44,600 bases of DNA from an uncultured Pelagibacteraceae bacterium (GTDB lineage: Bacteria; Pseudomonadota; Alphaproteobacteria; Pelagibacterales; Pelagibacteraceae), in contig CACHQT010000009.1 in NCBI GenBank assembly GCA_902582105.1, positions 1 to 44,600 of the forward strand. Reading direction: 5' to 3'. Position numbers and translations under genes: made by a program. Under the pieces are notes generated by a model that worked only from the letters and a program-made list of their open reading frames with translations, made no database searches and was not told the DNA's origin. Shown here one piece after another: positions 1-8,473 of this stretch; the first letter of the stretch is position 1; each line of letters starts with the position of its first letter.

Positions 1-108
1 AATTAAAATTATTTCAATTTCATATCAAATAGCAATTATGAAAATTATTTAGCTAAAAACTTGTTTGAACTAAAAAATAAAAGTAGTATATATCAATACA
101 AAATGAAT

Positions 109-185
109 GGCGGGGTAGCTCAGTTGGTTAGAGCGCGGGACTCATAAGCCCGAGGTCAGTGGTTCGATCCCACTTCCCGCTACCA
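109..185 (+). tRNA. tRNA with CAT anticodon, probably elongator tRNA-Met
   Basis: A 77-nt cloverleaf can be folded by eye. It has a 7-bp acceptor stem with G-U pairs at both ends, a D-arm GCTC/GAGC, the anticodon loop CTCATAA at 141-147 (CAT at 143-145), a T-arm with GGTTCGATCC, and an encoded CCA at 183-185. The G1-U72 end and the D-loop do not look like initiator tRNA, which has an unpaired first position. CAT can also belong to tRNA-Ile2, whose C34 is changed to lysidine; I prefer elongator Met from overall resemblance but cannot separate the two by eye. The 3' end lies 6 bp from the end of the convergent rfbB gene. Confidence 0.93.
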
Positions 186-191
186 AATTCA

Positions 192-1217
192 TTATTTTTT
201 TAAACCAATTCTTTTGGTAGCTTCCTTCATTTTTAATGTGGAATAATACTTTAGGTTACTTAAATACCATTTAAACGTTAAATTAAGACCTTTAATTAAA
301 TTAATCTTTGGTTTCCATTTTAACTCATTGATAGTTTTTTTACTATTTAATGCATATCTAACATCGTGACCTGGCCTATCTTTTACAAAATTAATTTTTA
401 CATTTTTTCCAATTTTAATATTTTTTTTGGCAATATTAATTAAAGATTTAGTAATTTGAATATTTGTTTTATTAATATTTGATCCAATATTATAAAAATT
501 TCCAGCCTTTCCTTTTTGAAGAATTCTAATTAATGCTTGGCAGTGATCTTCAACATAAATCCATTCTCTTGAATTTAATCCCCTCCCATAGATGGGTAAT
601 TTTTTATTTTTTATTATGTTATAAATTAGTTTTGGTATTAATTTTTCAGGATGTTGTTTAGGTCCATAATTATTTGAACAATTAGTTATAATAGCTGGTA
701 TTTTATAGGTTCTAACATATGAATAAACCAAGTGGTCAGATGAAGCTTTGCTAGCCGCATACGGTGAGCTAGGTTTATAAGGAAAATTTTCATCACTTCT
801 ACCTCTTAAAATATCACCATAAACTTCATCAGTAGAAATATGAATTAGTTTTGCTTTGGAATTTTTTTTTGAATATTTTTTAAATACTTCAAGTAGATTG
901 TATACACCTAAAATATTACTTTTTATAAAATTTTCTGGTCCATCAATAGATCTGTCTACATGTGTTTCTGCAGCTAAATTAAAAATTGCATAAGGTTTAA
1001 AATTATTAAAAATCTTTCGTAGTTTATTTTTATTGTTTAAATCACATCTAATAAATTTATATCTTTTATTTTGCTTATATTCTTTTGTATTGTAAAAATT
1101 GGATGAATAAGAAATTTTATCTAGATTTACAACATCACAATTCTTTTTTAAAAGTAAATTGATAAGATTACTGCCTATAAAACCAAGACCGCCTGTAACA
1201 ATAATTTTTTTTTTCAC
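192..1217 (-). CDS. rfbB: dTDP-glucose 4,6-dehydratase
   Basis: This extended SDR enzyme converts dTDP-glucose to dTDP-4-keto-6-deoxyglucose, the entry to dTDP-rhamnose and other deoxysugars of surface glycans. The NAD-binding loop GGLGFIG is at residues 9-15, the dehydratase triad Thr-Asp-Glu at 129-131 (STDEVYGD), and the catalytic Tyr153-xxx-Lys157 in SPYAASK. The length of 341 aa is normal. The start is GTG at 1215-1217; the Rossmann strand begins four residues later, so no later start is possible. It lies 7 bp downstream of the epimerase on the same strand. The partner genes rfbA, rfbC and rfbD are not in the window. Confidence 0.93.
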   Translation of the reverse strand: MKKKIIVTGGLGFIGSNLINLLLKKNCDVVNLDKISYSSNFYNTKEYKQNKRYKFIRCDLNNKNKLRKIFNNFKPYAIFNLAAETHVDRSIDGPENFIKSNILGVYNLLEVFKKYSKKNSKAKLIHISTDEVYGDILRGRSDENFPYKPSSPYAASKASSDHLVYSYVRTYKIPAIITNCSNNYGPKQHPEKLIPKLIYNIIKNKKLPIYGRGLNSREWIYVEDHCQALIRILQKGKAGNFYNIGSNINKTNIQITKSLINIAKKNIKIGKNVKINFVKDRPGHDVRYALNSKKTINELKWKPKINLIKGLNLTFKWYLSNLKYYSTLKMKEATKRIGLKK

Positions 1218-1224
1218 AAATATA

Positions 1225-2226
1225 TTAAATCAATTTTTTTACCCAGGATTCAGGTGTTTTATCATTAATTATTTCAACTGGAAGATAATATTTAAAAGGC
1301 TTTACTCCATTTTTTTTTATATATTCAATTGTTTTTTTAATAGCATCTTTTAAATTGGTTTTTGTTTTATAGTTAAGTAGTTTTTTAGACTTTTCTGAGC
1401 TACAAGTTGCAAATTTTACCTCTTTAGGCCTATCAGCTAGATATATTGGATTTTCATTAAAACCTGTTTCGTTTGCAACAATTTCTGCTACTTCTTTTAT
1501 TGTTACTTCTTCTTCATCTGGTCCAACATTTATAATTTGTTTATTTATTTTTTTATCAAGAGCTAATTTTTCTAAACAAAAAATTACATCATCAATATAT
1601 GAAAAGCATCTTTTTTGTTTTCCGTCTCCATAAATTATTGCAGGTTTATTTTGTAGATTTCTGTTTATAAAAATCGAAACTACATTTCTAAAAGGATCAT
1701 CATATTTTTGGTTTGGTCCGATAATATTATGAGGAACAGCAATATTCCATTCCATGTCATTTAAGTCAGCTAATAATTTTAAAATATTCTCACCAGCAAC
1801 TTTTGCAACTCCATAAGGATCTACTGGCGCTGGATGCATTTCCTCAGTAAATGGAGGTTTTTGATTTCCGTATCTAGCCATTGAAGAGCAGTAAACAAAT
1901 CTTTTAACTTTATTTTTTATTGACGCAGTAATAACCGAAACACTCGCTTGAAATATATTGTTTGTTATAACATGTGGAGAAAAGACAGATAGTCCTTCAT
2001 GTGCAGTTGCAGCACAATGATAAACAATATCACAATCTTTTGTAATCTTAACCATTCCCTCAAGGTCATTACAGTCAGTTTTAAAAAATTTAATTTTTTT
2101 ATTAACATTTTCTAAGTCACCGCCAATTAAATTGTCATTTCCCAAAACATCATGACCAATATTAAGCATTCTTTCAGCAAGATGGCTTCCTAAAAATCCT
2201 GCAACACCAGTAATAAAAATTTTCAT
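1225..2226 (-). CDS. NAD-dependent epimerase/dehydratase (extended SDR, GalE-like)
   Basis: The protein has 333 aa with an N-terminal GxxGxxG NAD loop (Gly7, Gly10, Gly13 in GVAGFLGSH), Ser114-Ser115 before the active site, and the catalytic pair Tyr138-xxx-Lys142 (PYGVAK). This places it among the UDP-sugar 4-epimerases and 4,6-dehydratases, but the exact sugar nucleotide cannot be read from the sequence. It precedes rfbB on the same strand and is divergent from a GT2 glycosyltransferase 56 bp away, so a role in making an activated sugar for surface polysaccharide is inferred. The start is ATG at 2224-2226, directly before the Rossmann strand. Confidence 0.85.
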   Translation of the reverse strand: MKIFITGVAGFLGSHLAERMLNIGHDVLGNDNLIGGDLENVNKKIKFFKTDCNDLEGMVKITKDCDIVYHCAATAHEGLSVFSPHVITNNIFQASVSVITASIKNKVKRFVYCSSMARYGNQKPPFTEEMHPAPVDPYGVAKVAGENILKLLADLNDMEWNIAVPHNIIGPNQKYDDPFRNVVSIFINRNLQNKPAIIYGDGKQKRCFSYIDDVIFCLEKLALDKKINKQIINVGPDEEEVTIKEVAEIVANETGFNENPIYLADRPKEVKFATCSSEKSKKLLNYKTKTNLKDAIKKTIEYIKKNGVKPFKYYLPVEIINDKTPESWVKKLI

Positions 2227-2282
2227 AGATTTTTTTCAATTATATATATATTCATTTATTATACATATTAAACAATTTATTA

Positions 2283-3179
2283 ATGAATAATCTTAAAGAT
2301 TTAACAGTAATAATAGTCACTTTCAAAACAAATGAGGAAATATTATTTAATTGTTTAGATTCAATTAAAAAAGAAGTTAAAATTTTAGTTGTAGAAAATT
2401 CTACCAATCAAGAATTTAAAAAAAAAATTGAAGACAAATATAATAATGTAAATGTAATTTTATCAGGTAAGAACCTAGGCTATGGTGGTGGTAACAACTT
2501 AGGATTAAAGAATACAAAGACTAGGTTTGCTTTAATTTCAAATCCAGATGTTGAATATAATGAAAATTTTTTTGATGAAATTGATTTATATTTATCAGGA
2601 AAAGTAAAATTTAGTGTTATTGGTCCATCATATAATGATCAAACACATTATTTGCCTTACGGAAGTTTTGATTTGAGTCCAAATCATAATAAGTTTAATG
2701 AATTTAATCTTAAAGAGGTTGATTTTGTTATTGGATGCTCAATGTTATTTGACACAAAAAATATTAACACTGAATTTTATTTTGACGAAAATTTCTTTTT
2801 ATATTTTGAAGAAGCTGATTTATGTAGAAGAATTAAATTAATGAATGGTGGAGTTTTTTGCAGCTCAAAATTATTAATAAATCATTTGGGCCATAAAGGA
2901 TCTGCTGCTACGGATCCACAATATTCAATTGAAACTGAGATGTTTAGAAATTGGCATTGGATGTGGTCAGCATTCTATTATAAAAAAAAATATACAAATT
3001 ATTTTTATGCCTTTTTTGCTTTATTTGGAAAATTTATTAGATCTTTTTTCAAAATGATTTTTTTTACAGTTATTTATAATAAAAAAAAACAGACAATGTA
3101 TTACGCTAGATTTTCTGGTCTTTTTAATTCCATGATAGGTAAAAAATCATGGTATAGAGTCAAATCTTTGTTTGACTAA
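2283..3179 (+). CDS. family 2 glycosyltransferase
   Basis: The 298-aa GT-A fold protein resembles rhamnosyltransferase-type GT2 enzymes. It begins with the nucleotide-binding strand TVIIVTFKTN (residues 8-17), has the motif LGYGGGNNLG (65-74), the metal-site motif NPDV (87-90) and an acceptor-side motif FEEADLCRR (175-183) in which the acidic residues are typical of the catalytic base. The C-terminal 60 residues are rich in Phe and basic residues and probably bind the membrane face. Donor and acceptor are unknown. It ends 2 bp before the convergent apt gene, with no room for a classical terminator. Confidence 0.87.
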   Translation: MNNLKDLTVIIVTFKTNEEILFNCLDSIKKEVKILVVENSTNQEFKKKIEDKYNNVNVILSGKNLGYGGGNNLGLKNTKTRFALISNPDVEYNENFFDEIDLYLSGKVKFSVIGPSYNDQTHYLPYGSFDLSPNHNKFNEFNLKEVDFVIGCSMLFDTKNINTEFYFDENFFLYFEEADLCRRIKLMNGGVFCSSKLLINHLGHKGSAATDPQYSIETEMFRNWHWMWSAFYYKKKYTNYFYAFFALFGKFIRSFFKMIFFTVIYNKKKQTMYYARFSGLFNSMIGKKSWYRVKSLFD

Positions 3180-3181
3180 AG

Positions 3182-3709
3182 TTAATGTCCTGGAAACTCA
3201 ATTAAATTTTCAATTTTGTAATTTTTACTTTTTAAAATATCGCAGCCGCCTAAGTCAAAAAGATTAATTACAAAAATAAATCCTGCTACTTTACCACTGG
3301 ACATTTCAATAATTTTAGCTGCAGCTTCTGCTGTACCACCAGTTGCAATTAAATCATCAATAATTAACACTCCATCGTTTTTATTTATTGAATCTTTATG
3401 CATTTCAATAGTAGCAGTTCCATATTCAAGTTCAAAATCAACAGAATATCTTTCTGCAGGTAATTTATTTTTTTTTCTAAGTAATATAAATGGCTTTTTA
3501 AGTAAATATGAAACAGCAGATGCAAAAACAAATCCCCTAGATTCAATTGCAGCTATTTTATTAAATTCAAAACTTTTTGACCTTTCTACTATCAAGTTTA
3601 TTGTTTCTGAGAACGCCTTTTCATTTTTAATTAAGGTTGTAATGTCTCTAAATAGAATACCTTTTTTGGGATAGTCTGGTATTGATCTAATATATTCTTT
3701 TAAATCCAT
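3182..3709 (-). CDS. apt: adenine phosphoribosyltransferase
   Basis: Apt joins adenine to PRPP, giving AMP and pyrophosphate. The PRPP loop GVLIIDDLIATGGT is at residues 113-126 and the family start LKEYIRSIPDYPKKGILFRD follows Met1. I chose ATG at 3707-3709 (175 aa, the normal Apt length); a reading frame open to 3757 would add 16 unsupported residues and run into the divergent mtnP start. The start codons of apt and mtnP are 41 bp apart. This fits metabolism: MtnP releases adenine and Apt recovers it as AMP. Confidence 0.95.
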   Translation of the reverse strand: MDLKEYIRSIPDYPKKGILFRDITTLIKNEKAFSETINLIVERSKSFEFNKIAAIESRGFVFASAVSYLLKKPFILLRKKNKLPAERYSVDFELEYGTATIEMHKDSINKNDGVLIIDDLIATGGTAEAAAKIIEMSSGKVAGFIFVINLFDLGGCDILKSKNYKIENLIEFPGH

Positions 3710-3750
3710 ATTAATTTGAGTTATATAAATAAATAAATTATTTTTTGTAT

Positions 3751-4623
3751 ATGGCAAACAATAAATTAGCAGTAATTGGTGGAAGTGGCCTTTATGACGT
3801 TGAAGAATTTAAAGACAGGGATTTATTAGATATTAATACACCCTGGGGTAAGCCTTCTGACAAAATTTTAAAAACAACTTACAATAATAAGGAAGTTTAT
3901 TTTCTTCCAAGGCACGGACGGGGTCATTTTATTAATCCATCAAAAATTAACTTTAGAGCAAATATTGATGCTCTAAAACAATTAGGTGTTACAGATATTG
4001 TTTCAGTATCAGCGGTAGGATCTTTAAAAGAAGATCTACCACCAGGTAAATTTGTTATTGTTGATCAGTTTATAGACAGAACATTTGCAAGAAACAAAAC
4101 TTTTTTTGATGATGAGATTGTAGCACATGTTTCAATGGCTCACCCAACATCAAATGGTTTAATGAATGCATGTGAAGAAGCTATTAAAAAGGAAAATATT
4201 GAATATCAAAGGAACGGAACATATGTGGTTATGGAAGGGCCACAGTTTTCAACTTTAGCCGAGTCCAATTTATATAGATCTTGGAAAGCAGATGTAATTG
4301 GAATGACCAATATGCCTGAAGCTAAATTAGCAAGAGAGGCAGAAATTAGATATGCTTCAGTTTCGATGGTTACAGACTATGATTGCTGGCATCCTGATCA
4401 TGAGAATGTTGATGTACAACAGGTTATAAAAGTTCTTTTAGGAAATGCAGCCAAGGCAAAGAATATGATTAAAAATCTTATAGATAACTTTGAAAAACAC
4501 ATTGATCCAAAAGATCCAACCAACAATTGTTTAGATGTAGCCATCATTACTGCTCCAGAAAAAAGAACTCAAAAAACTAAAGACAAATTGAAAACAATTG
4601 CAGGAAGGATACTTAATAAATGA
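3751..4623 (+). CDS. mtnP: S-methyl-5'-thioadenosine phosphorylase
   Basis: MtnP cleaves methylthioadenosine (MTA), the by-product of spermidine synthase, with phosphate to adenine and methylthioribose-1-phosphate. Family marks include the phosphate loop GGSGLYD near the N-terminus, PRHGRGH, the substrate motif EGPQFST and the string GMTNMPEAKLAREAEI. The length is 290 aa. I chose ATG at 3751; an upstream TTG at 3745 adds only two residues. It is the first gene of a forward run that later carries mtnA, a class II aldolase and the SpeD-SpeE fusion. Its stop overlaps the next start by 4 bases (ATGA). Confidence 0.95.
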   Translation: MANNKLAVIGGSGLYDVEEFKDRDLLDINTPWGKPSDKILKTTYNNKEVYFLPRHGRGHFINPSKINFRANIDALKQLGVTDIVSVSAVGSLKEDLPPGKFVIVDQFIDRTFARNKTFFDDEIVAHVSMAHPTSNGLMNACEEAIKKENIEYQRNGTYVVMEGPQFSTLAESNLYRSWKADVIGMTNMPEAKLAREAEIRYASVSMVTDYDCWHPDHENVDVQQVIKVLLGNAAKAKNMIKNLIDNFEKHIDPKDPTNNCLDVAIITAPEKRTQKTKDKLKTIAGRILNK

Positions 4624-6056
4624 AAAAAATTATAACTTTAATTATTTTATCTTTATTTTGGACTAATACTTTAATTGCTGAAGAATATCCTAATTCATGG
4701 AAAATGGATATTCTTTGTAAACAAGGAAAAAATGAATGGTATGAGTCTGCTTTTGTTGTAAATGTAGAAAACAATGAATTTTCATTAGGGCCATTTAATA
4801 GATGGCAGAATAAAAATATTAAATTTAAAGGAAAAATTAAAGGAAATAAAATCAAAATTTCCGAGTCACTAACCTTTAAAAGTGGAGGTCGAGAAAATAT
4901 TAATTACTCGGGTGAATTTATTAATGATAAAGAAGCAATCTTAAAAGGTGGAACTTCATGGAATCCTCCTTGGAAATGCAATGGAAGGTTTTTTAAAGTA
5001 AATCGTCCTCCGCATTTTACCCCTTTAAAATATTTAAGTGAAGCATCAGAGGAAATAATAAAATTTACTAGCTACAATCCTGGTATTCCCTTAACAATAA
5101 TCAATGGATCTTATGTAAATTCACCTGTTGAAGTATCTGGAAAGTTGATTTTACCAAAGGAAGGTAAAAATTTACCAGTTGTTGTAGTTGCCCATGGTAG
5201 CGGAGGGCCCAGTAGCTTTACATCTCCAACTCAGTCTTGGCGTAACGATTTTAGAAATCAACTTTTAAAAAATAATATTGGTATTTTTGAAATAGATAGT
5301 TTTACAGGTAGAGGAGTAAAAGGTACATCATCTAATCAAGGTAAAGTTTCTGTAAATGCTGGAGAGCTAGATGCTTTAGTAGCTTACAAAATACTGGATA
5401 AACACCCAAGAGTTGATGCAAAAAAATTAGGTATTACAGGTTTATCAAGAGGTGGAATGGCTTCAAATATGGCAGTAGAGAAAAAATACTCAGATGTAAT
5501 TCTTGGAGAAGAAAATTATTACAAAGCTTCACTTCCAATGGCTCCGGATTGTTTTAATGTAGCATTTGATAAACCAACCCCAACTCCTGCAAAAATATTA
5601 TTTTTACTTGGAGGTGCTGATGATTATACACTTGCAAAGTTTTGCGTTGCTTATGCGGAAAAAATGAAAAAAGCTGGAGGCGATGTTGAGGTAATTGTAA
5701 AAGAAGGTTGGCACCATGACTTTTATAATGATGCACCTGCTAGCAACTGCTCTAATTGTGTACATTTTAATAAATGTGAAATTTATGCTCCTGAAGGGTG
5801 GGTAATGAATGACGATGGGTTCATTCATGAAAAACAAACCGATATTTTTAAAGAAGCCTTTAATATGGATTTAAAAAAATGGAGAGAAAAATTTGAAAAG
5901 GCATCTACAAAACCAGAGGCAGCGAATAAATTATATAAAAAGCTATATATTAAAATGTATAAAAAATGTGGAGAAAGAGGAGTCACAAATGGTGGAGATC
6001 ATGGAAAAGAAACAGTTGAAATAGCAGTCCCATTTTTTATTAACACTTTAAAATAA
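4620..6056 (+). CDS. exported alpha/beta hydrolase of the dienelactone hydrolase type
   Basis: The 478-aa protein begins with a signal peptide (MKK, then a hydrophobic core, likely cleavage after Ala20). Residues of about 25-130 form an N-terminal domain I do not recognise. An alpha/beta hydrolase domain follows, with the nucleophile elbow GLSRGG (Ser276), a probable acid in GADDYT (Asp334/335) and a probable catalytic His in WHHDFY (His365/366), so the triad appears complete. A Cys-rich stretch NCSNCVHFNKC follows and could form disulfides in the periplasm. The substrate is unknown. It overlaps mtnP by 4 bases, so it is co-transcribed with methylthioadenosine salvage, but a functional link is not shown. 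Confidence 0.8.
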   Translation: MKKIITLIILSLFWTNTLIAEEYPNSWKMDILCKQGKNEWYESAFVVNVENNEFSLGPFNRWQNKNIKFKGKIKGNKIKISESLTFKSGGRENINYSGEFINDKEAILKGGTSWNPPWKCNGRFFKVNRPPHFTPLKYLSEASEEIIKFTSYNPGIPLTIINGSYVNSPVEVSGKLILPKEGKNLPVVVVAHGSGGPSSFTSPTQSWRNDFRNQLLKNNIGIFEIDSFTGRGVKGTSSNQGKVSVNAGELDALVAYKILDKHPRVDAKKLGITGLSRGGMASNMAVEKKYSDVILGEENYYKASLPMAPDCFNVAFDKPTPTPAKILFLLGGADDYTLAKFCVAYAEKMKKAGGDVEVIVKEGWHHDFYNDAPASNCSNCVHFNKCEIYAPEGWVMNDDGFIHEKQTDIFKEAFNMDLKKWREKFEKASTKPEAANKLYKKLYIKMYKKCGERGVTNGGDHGKETVEIAVPFFINTLK

Positions 6057-6100
6057 TGAAAAAAAAATTGGAGCTTATTGAGTCAAAAATTTAAAAAATT

Positions 6101-6553
6101 ATGAGTAAAAAAAACGAAATAAAAGGGAATTGTGCTTGTGGTAACGTAAAATATAAAGTTGAAGGAAAACCATTATTTACACAAGCGTGTCATTGCAAAA
6201 ATTGTAAAATATCTACCGGATCATCATTTGTAATCCATACAATGATAATGGAGGAAGATTTTAAAATTAGTGGAGATGTAGCTTCAATTAATTTACCCAC
6301 AGGAAGTGGAAAAGGATATCATGCCTATTTTTGCATTATTTGCGGAGTTTATGTTTTTTGTAGGTATGGTATCTCAAAAGGAAGAATAGCATTAAGAACT
6401 CAAACTTTAGAAAATCCAATACAACCACAAGCTCACATATTTATAAAAGATAAAGACCCATGGATTGAAATCTCCGATAAGTCAATCTGTCATGATAAAA
6501 TGTATGATAGAGAAAAAACATGGCCAGCAGAAAGTTTAAATAGAATTAAATAA
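6101..6553 (+). CDS. GFA / CENP-V fold zinc protein
   Basis: The 150-aa protein shows the full cysteine pattern of the glutathione-dependent formaldehyde-activating (GFA) family: Cys11-x-Cys13, Cys30-x-Cys32-xx-Cys35 and Cys78-xx-Cys81. These residues bind two zinc ions. Family members act on, or are proposed to act on, glutathione adducts of small aldehydes, but many have no proven function. A 44-bp gap separates it from the hydrolase, and its stop overlaps the mtnA start by one base (TAATG). Because the following genes should release an aldehyde (methylthioacetaldehyde), a role in handling aldehydes is possible but speculative. Confidence 0.82.
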   Translation: MSKKNEIKGNCACGNVKYKVEGKPLFTQACHCKNCKISTGSSFVIHTMIMEEDFKISGDVASINLPTGSGKGYHAYFCIICGVYVFCRYGISKGRIALRTQTLENPIQPQAHIFIKDKDPWIEISDKSICHDKMYDREKTWPAESLNRIK

Positions 6554-7623
6554 TGAAAATAGAAGGAAAAGAATACCGTACGATTTGGTTTGAGAATAAT
6601 ATTGTAAAAATTATTGATCAAACAAAACTTCCACATCAGTTTGTAATTAAGGATCTTAAAAGAGTCAAAGATGCAATAAATGCTATAAAAGTAATGGAAG
6701 TAAGAGGAGCACCACTAATTGGAGCCACTGCTGCTTATGGTTTAGTTTTAGCGATTATAGAAAATAATGATCAATCTTTTTTAAAAAAAACTAGTGAAGA
6801 ATTAATCAACTCAAGACCAACTGCTATAAATCTTAAATGGGCAGTTGATCGCATGATGAAAAAATTATCAAGAGTTAATAGCAATGAAATCTTGAAAATT
6901 GCCTTGAATGAAGCAAAAGAAATTTGCGAAGAGGATGTTAAATTTTGTGAAAATATAGGAATTAGTGGAGTAAAAATAATAGAGGAAATTTATAATAAAA
7001 AGAAAGGCACAGTAAATATTTTAACTCATTGTAATGCAGGGTGGTTAGCGACAATTAACTGGGGCACAGCAACTTCACCAATTTATCATGCGCATAAAAA
7101 AGGTATACCTGTGCATGTTTGGGTAGATGAAACAAGACCAAGAAACCAAGGAGCCAATTTAACATCTTATGAATTAAACGAAGAAGAGGTTCCAAATACT
7201 ATTATTGCAGATAATACCGGAGGAATTTTAATGCAAAGAGGCGAGGTGGATATGTGTATTGTCGGAACTGACAGAACTCTTTCAACTGGGGACGTAGCAA
7301 ATAAAATTGGAACTTATTTAAAAGCATTAGCAGCATATGATAACAATGTACCTTTTTATGTAGCATTACCGAGCTCAACAATTGATTGGGATATAAAAGA
7401 TTTTAAAGATATTCCAATTGAGGAAAGAAATTCAGAAGAATTATCACATGTCGAAGGTTTGGATGAGAATAACAATGTTAAAAAAGTCTTAATTTATCCA
7501 AAAAAAAGTAAAACAATGAATTTAGCTTTTGATATAACTCCAGCAAAATATATTAGTGGGCTAATTACAGAAAAAGGTATTTGTGAAGCTTCTGAAGAAG
7601 GTTTAGGAAAATTATTTAAATGA
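6553..7623 (+). CDS. mtnA: methylthioribose-1-phosphate isomerase
   Basis: MtnA converts methylthioribose-1-phosphate, made by MtnP, to methylthioribulose-1-phosphate. The catalytic Cys160 (THCNAG) and Asp240 (GTDRT) fall at the same numbers as in the Bacillus enzyme. RGAPLIGATAAYG (51-63), TRPRNQGANLTSYEL (194-208) and GDVANKIGTY (246-255) are family motifs. Two places differ from the common form: DNTGG where DNMA or DSMA is usual, and GTDRTLSTGD where GADRIAANGD is usual. These lie at the active site, so a related sugar phosphate cannot be excluded, but mtnP and the aldolase nearby support MtnA. The length is 356 aa. Confidence 0.93.
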   Translation: MKIEGKEYRTIWFENNIVKIIDQTKLPHQFVIKDLKRVKDAINAIKVMEVRGAPLIGATAAYGLVLAIIENNDQSFLKKTSEELINSRPTAINLKWAVDRMMKKLSRVNSNEILKIALNEAKEICEEDVKFCENIGISGVKIIEEIYNKKKGTVNILTHCNAGWLATINWGTATSPIYHAHKKGIPVHVWVDETRPRNQGANLTSYELNEEEVPNTIIADNTGGILMQRGEVDMCIVGTDRTLSTGDVANKIGTYLKALAAYDNNVPFYVALPSSTIDWDIKDFKDIPIEERNSEELSHVEGLDENNNVKKVLIYPKKSKTMNLAFDITPAKYISGLITEKGICEASEEGLGKLFK

Positions 7624-7802
7624 AAAAAAATATTTTAATAATAGTTTTAATAATAGTTGGTATGATTGTTATTTCTAATTTTAGCGATCATAATAGAAAT
7701 AAATCTATTTCAGCTTGCATCGTTGCACAAAAAAATACAGCTGAAAACTTTGATATAAACGAAGCAAAGAAATTTTGTGAAAAAGAAATTAAAAAGAAAT
7801 AA
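7620..7802 (+). CDS. small single-pass membrane protein of unknown function
   Basis: A 60-aa protein with a hydrophobic segment at about residues 4-20 after MKKN, then a short polar tail with two cysteines (SACIVAQ and KKFCEKE) and a Lys-rich end. It could be an uncleaved membrane anchor or a secreted peptide. It overlaps mtnA by 4 bases and the aldolase start by 1 base, so it sits tightly inside the translationally coupled run, which argues that it is a real gene rather than a chance frame. I do not recognise the family. Confidence 0.6.
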   Translation: MKKNILIIVLIIVGMIVISNFSDHNRNKSISACIVAQKNTAENFDINEAKKFCEKEIKKK

Positions 7803-8467
7803 TGGAAAACCTAAAGACAAGGGAAGATATAATAGAATTTGCGCAAAAACTTAATTCTACAAACTTATCACCTCTTAGATCGGGAAATGTATCAGTAAAA
7901 GCCACTGAAAATAATGTAGATGGCTTTTATATAACTCCTTCAGGAAAAAAATATGATGATCTTAAACCTGAAGATATAGTTTTTCTATCATTAGGCGAAA
8001 AAAAAGATTTTTTGAGATGGTTTAATTCTGGAAAAAAACCTTCATCTGAATGGCGTTTCCATCAAGATATTTATACTAACAAAGCAGAAGCTAGAGCTAT
8101 TGTTCATGCTCACTCTCCTCATGCTACAGCTGTATCATCACATGGAAAACCTATACCAGCTTTTCATTATATGGTTGCATTAGCAGGAGGAAACGACATT
8201 AAGTGTGCAGATTATGCAACTTTTGGAACGTCTGAGTTATCAAAAAATATTATTAACTCGCTAGAAAATAGAAAGGCTTGCCTGATGTCAAATCATGGTC
8301 AGGTTGCATTCGGACAAAATTTAAAACAAGCATTTGAACTTGCGCAAGAAGTAGAAAATATTTGTCATCAATATATAATTGCTTTAAAGTTAGGGGAACC
8401 TAAGATTCTTTCATCTTCTGAGATGGAAAAAATTTTAGATAAAGTAAAATATTATAAAAGTGAATAA
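7802..8467 (+). CDS. ald2: FucA-like class II aldolase, probably methylthioribulose-1-phosphate aldolase (Ald2)
   Basis: The zinc aldolase fold is complete: GNVSV phosphate loop (29-33), catalytic Glu83 in PSSEWRFH, zinc ligands His102, His104 (VHAHSPH) and His165 (NHG), Tyr123 (HYM) and a C-terminal Tyr218 lining up with Tyr209 of L-fuculose-1-phosphate aldolase. Similarity to FucA extends through IPAFHYM, AGGN and YATFGT, while MtnB dehydratases are more distant members of the superfamily. Placed after mtnP and mtnA, it most likely splits methylthioribulose-1-phosphate into DHAP and methylthioacetaldehyde, the last step of the MTA-DHAP shunt. The 221-aa length fits. MtnB activity is the alternative. 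Confidence 0.8.
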   Translation: MENLKTREDIIEFAQKLNSTNLSPLRSGNVSVKATENNVDGFYITPSGKKYDDLKPEDIVFLSLGEKKDFLRWFNSGKKPSSEWRFHQDIYTNKAEARAIVHAHSPHATAVSSHGKPIPAFHYMVALAGGNDIKCADYATFGTSELSKNIINSLENRKACLMSNHGQVAFGQNLKQAFELAQEVENICHQYIIALKLGEPKILSSSEMEKILDKVKYYKSE

Positions 8468-8473
8468 TTTTTT

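Noticed and set aside
109..185. tRNA gene as an integration site for an island carrying the glycan genes.
   Set aside because: I found no second copy of the tRNA 3' end, no integrase and no break in base composition within the window.
1159..1353. Forward reading frame across the rfbB/epimerase junction.
   Set aside because: It is opposite two well-supported genes, rich in Phe and Ile from antisense poly-Lys/Asn codons, and has no recognisable features.
6056..6094. A 12-codon frame (MKKKLELIESKI) starting in a TAATG overlap with the hydrolase stop.
   Set aside because: The overlap style matches real junctions nearby, but 12 codons of A-rich sequence are easily random and nothing supports translation.
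7802..8467. Annotation of the class II aldolase as MtnB (methylthioribulose-1-phosphate dehydratase).
   Set aside because: Similarity to L-fuculose-1-phosphate aldolase runs through the whole protein, including the catalytic Glu and both tyrosines, and no mtnC or mtnD is nearby. Kept only as an alternative.
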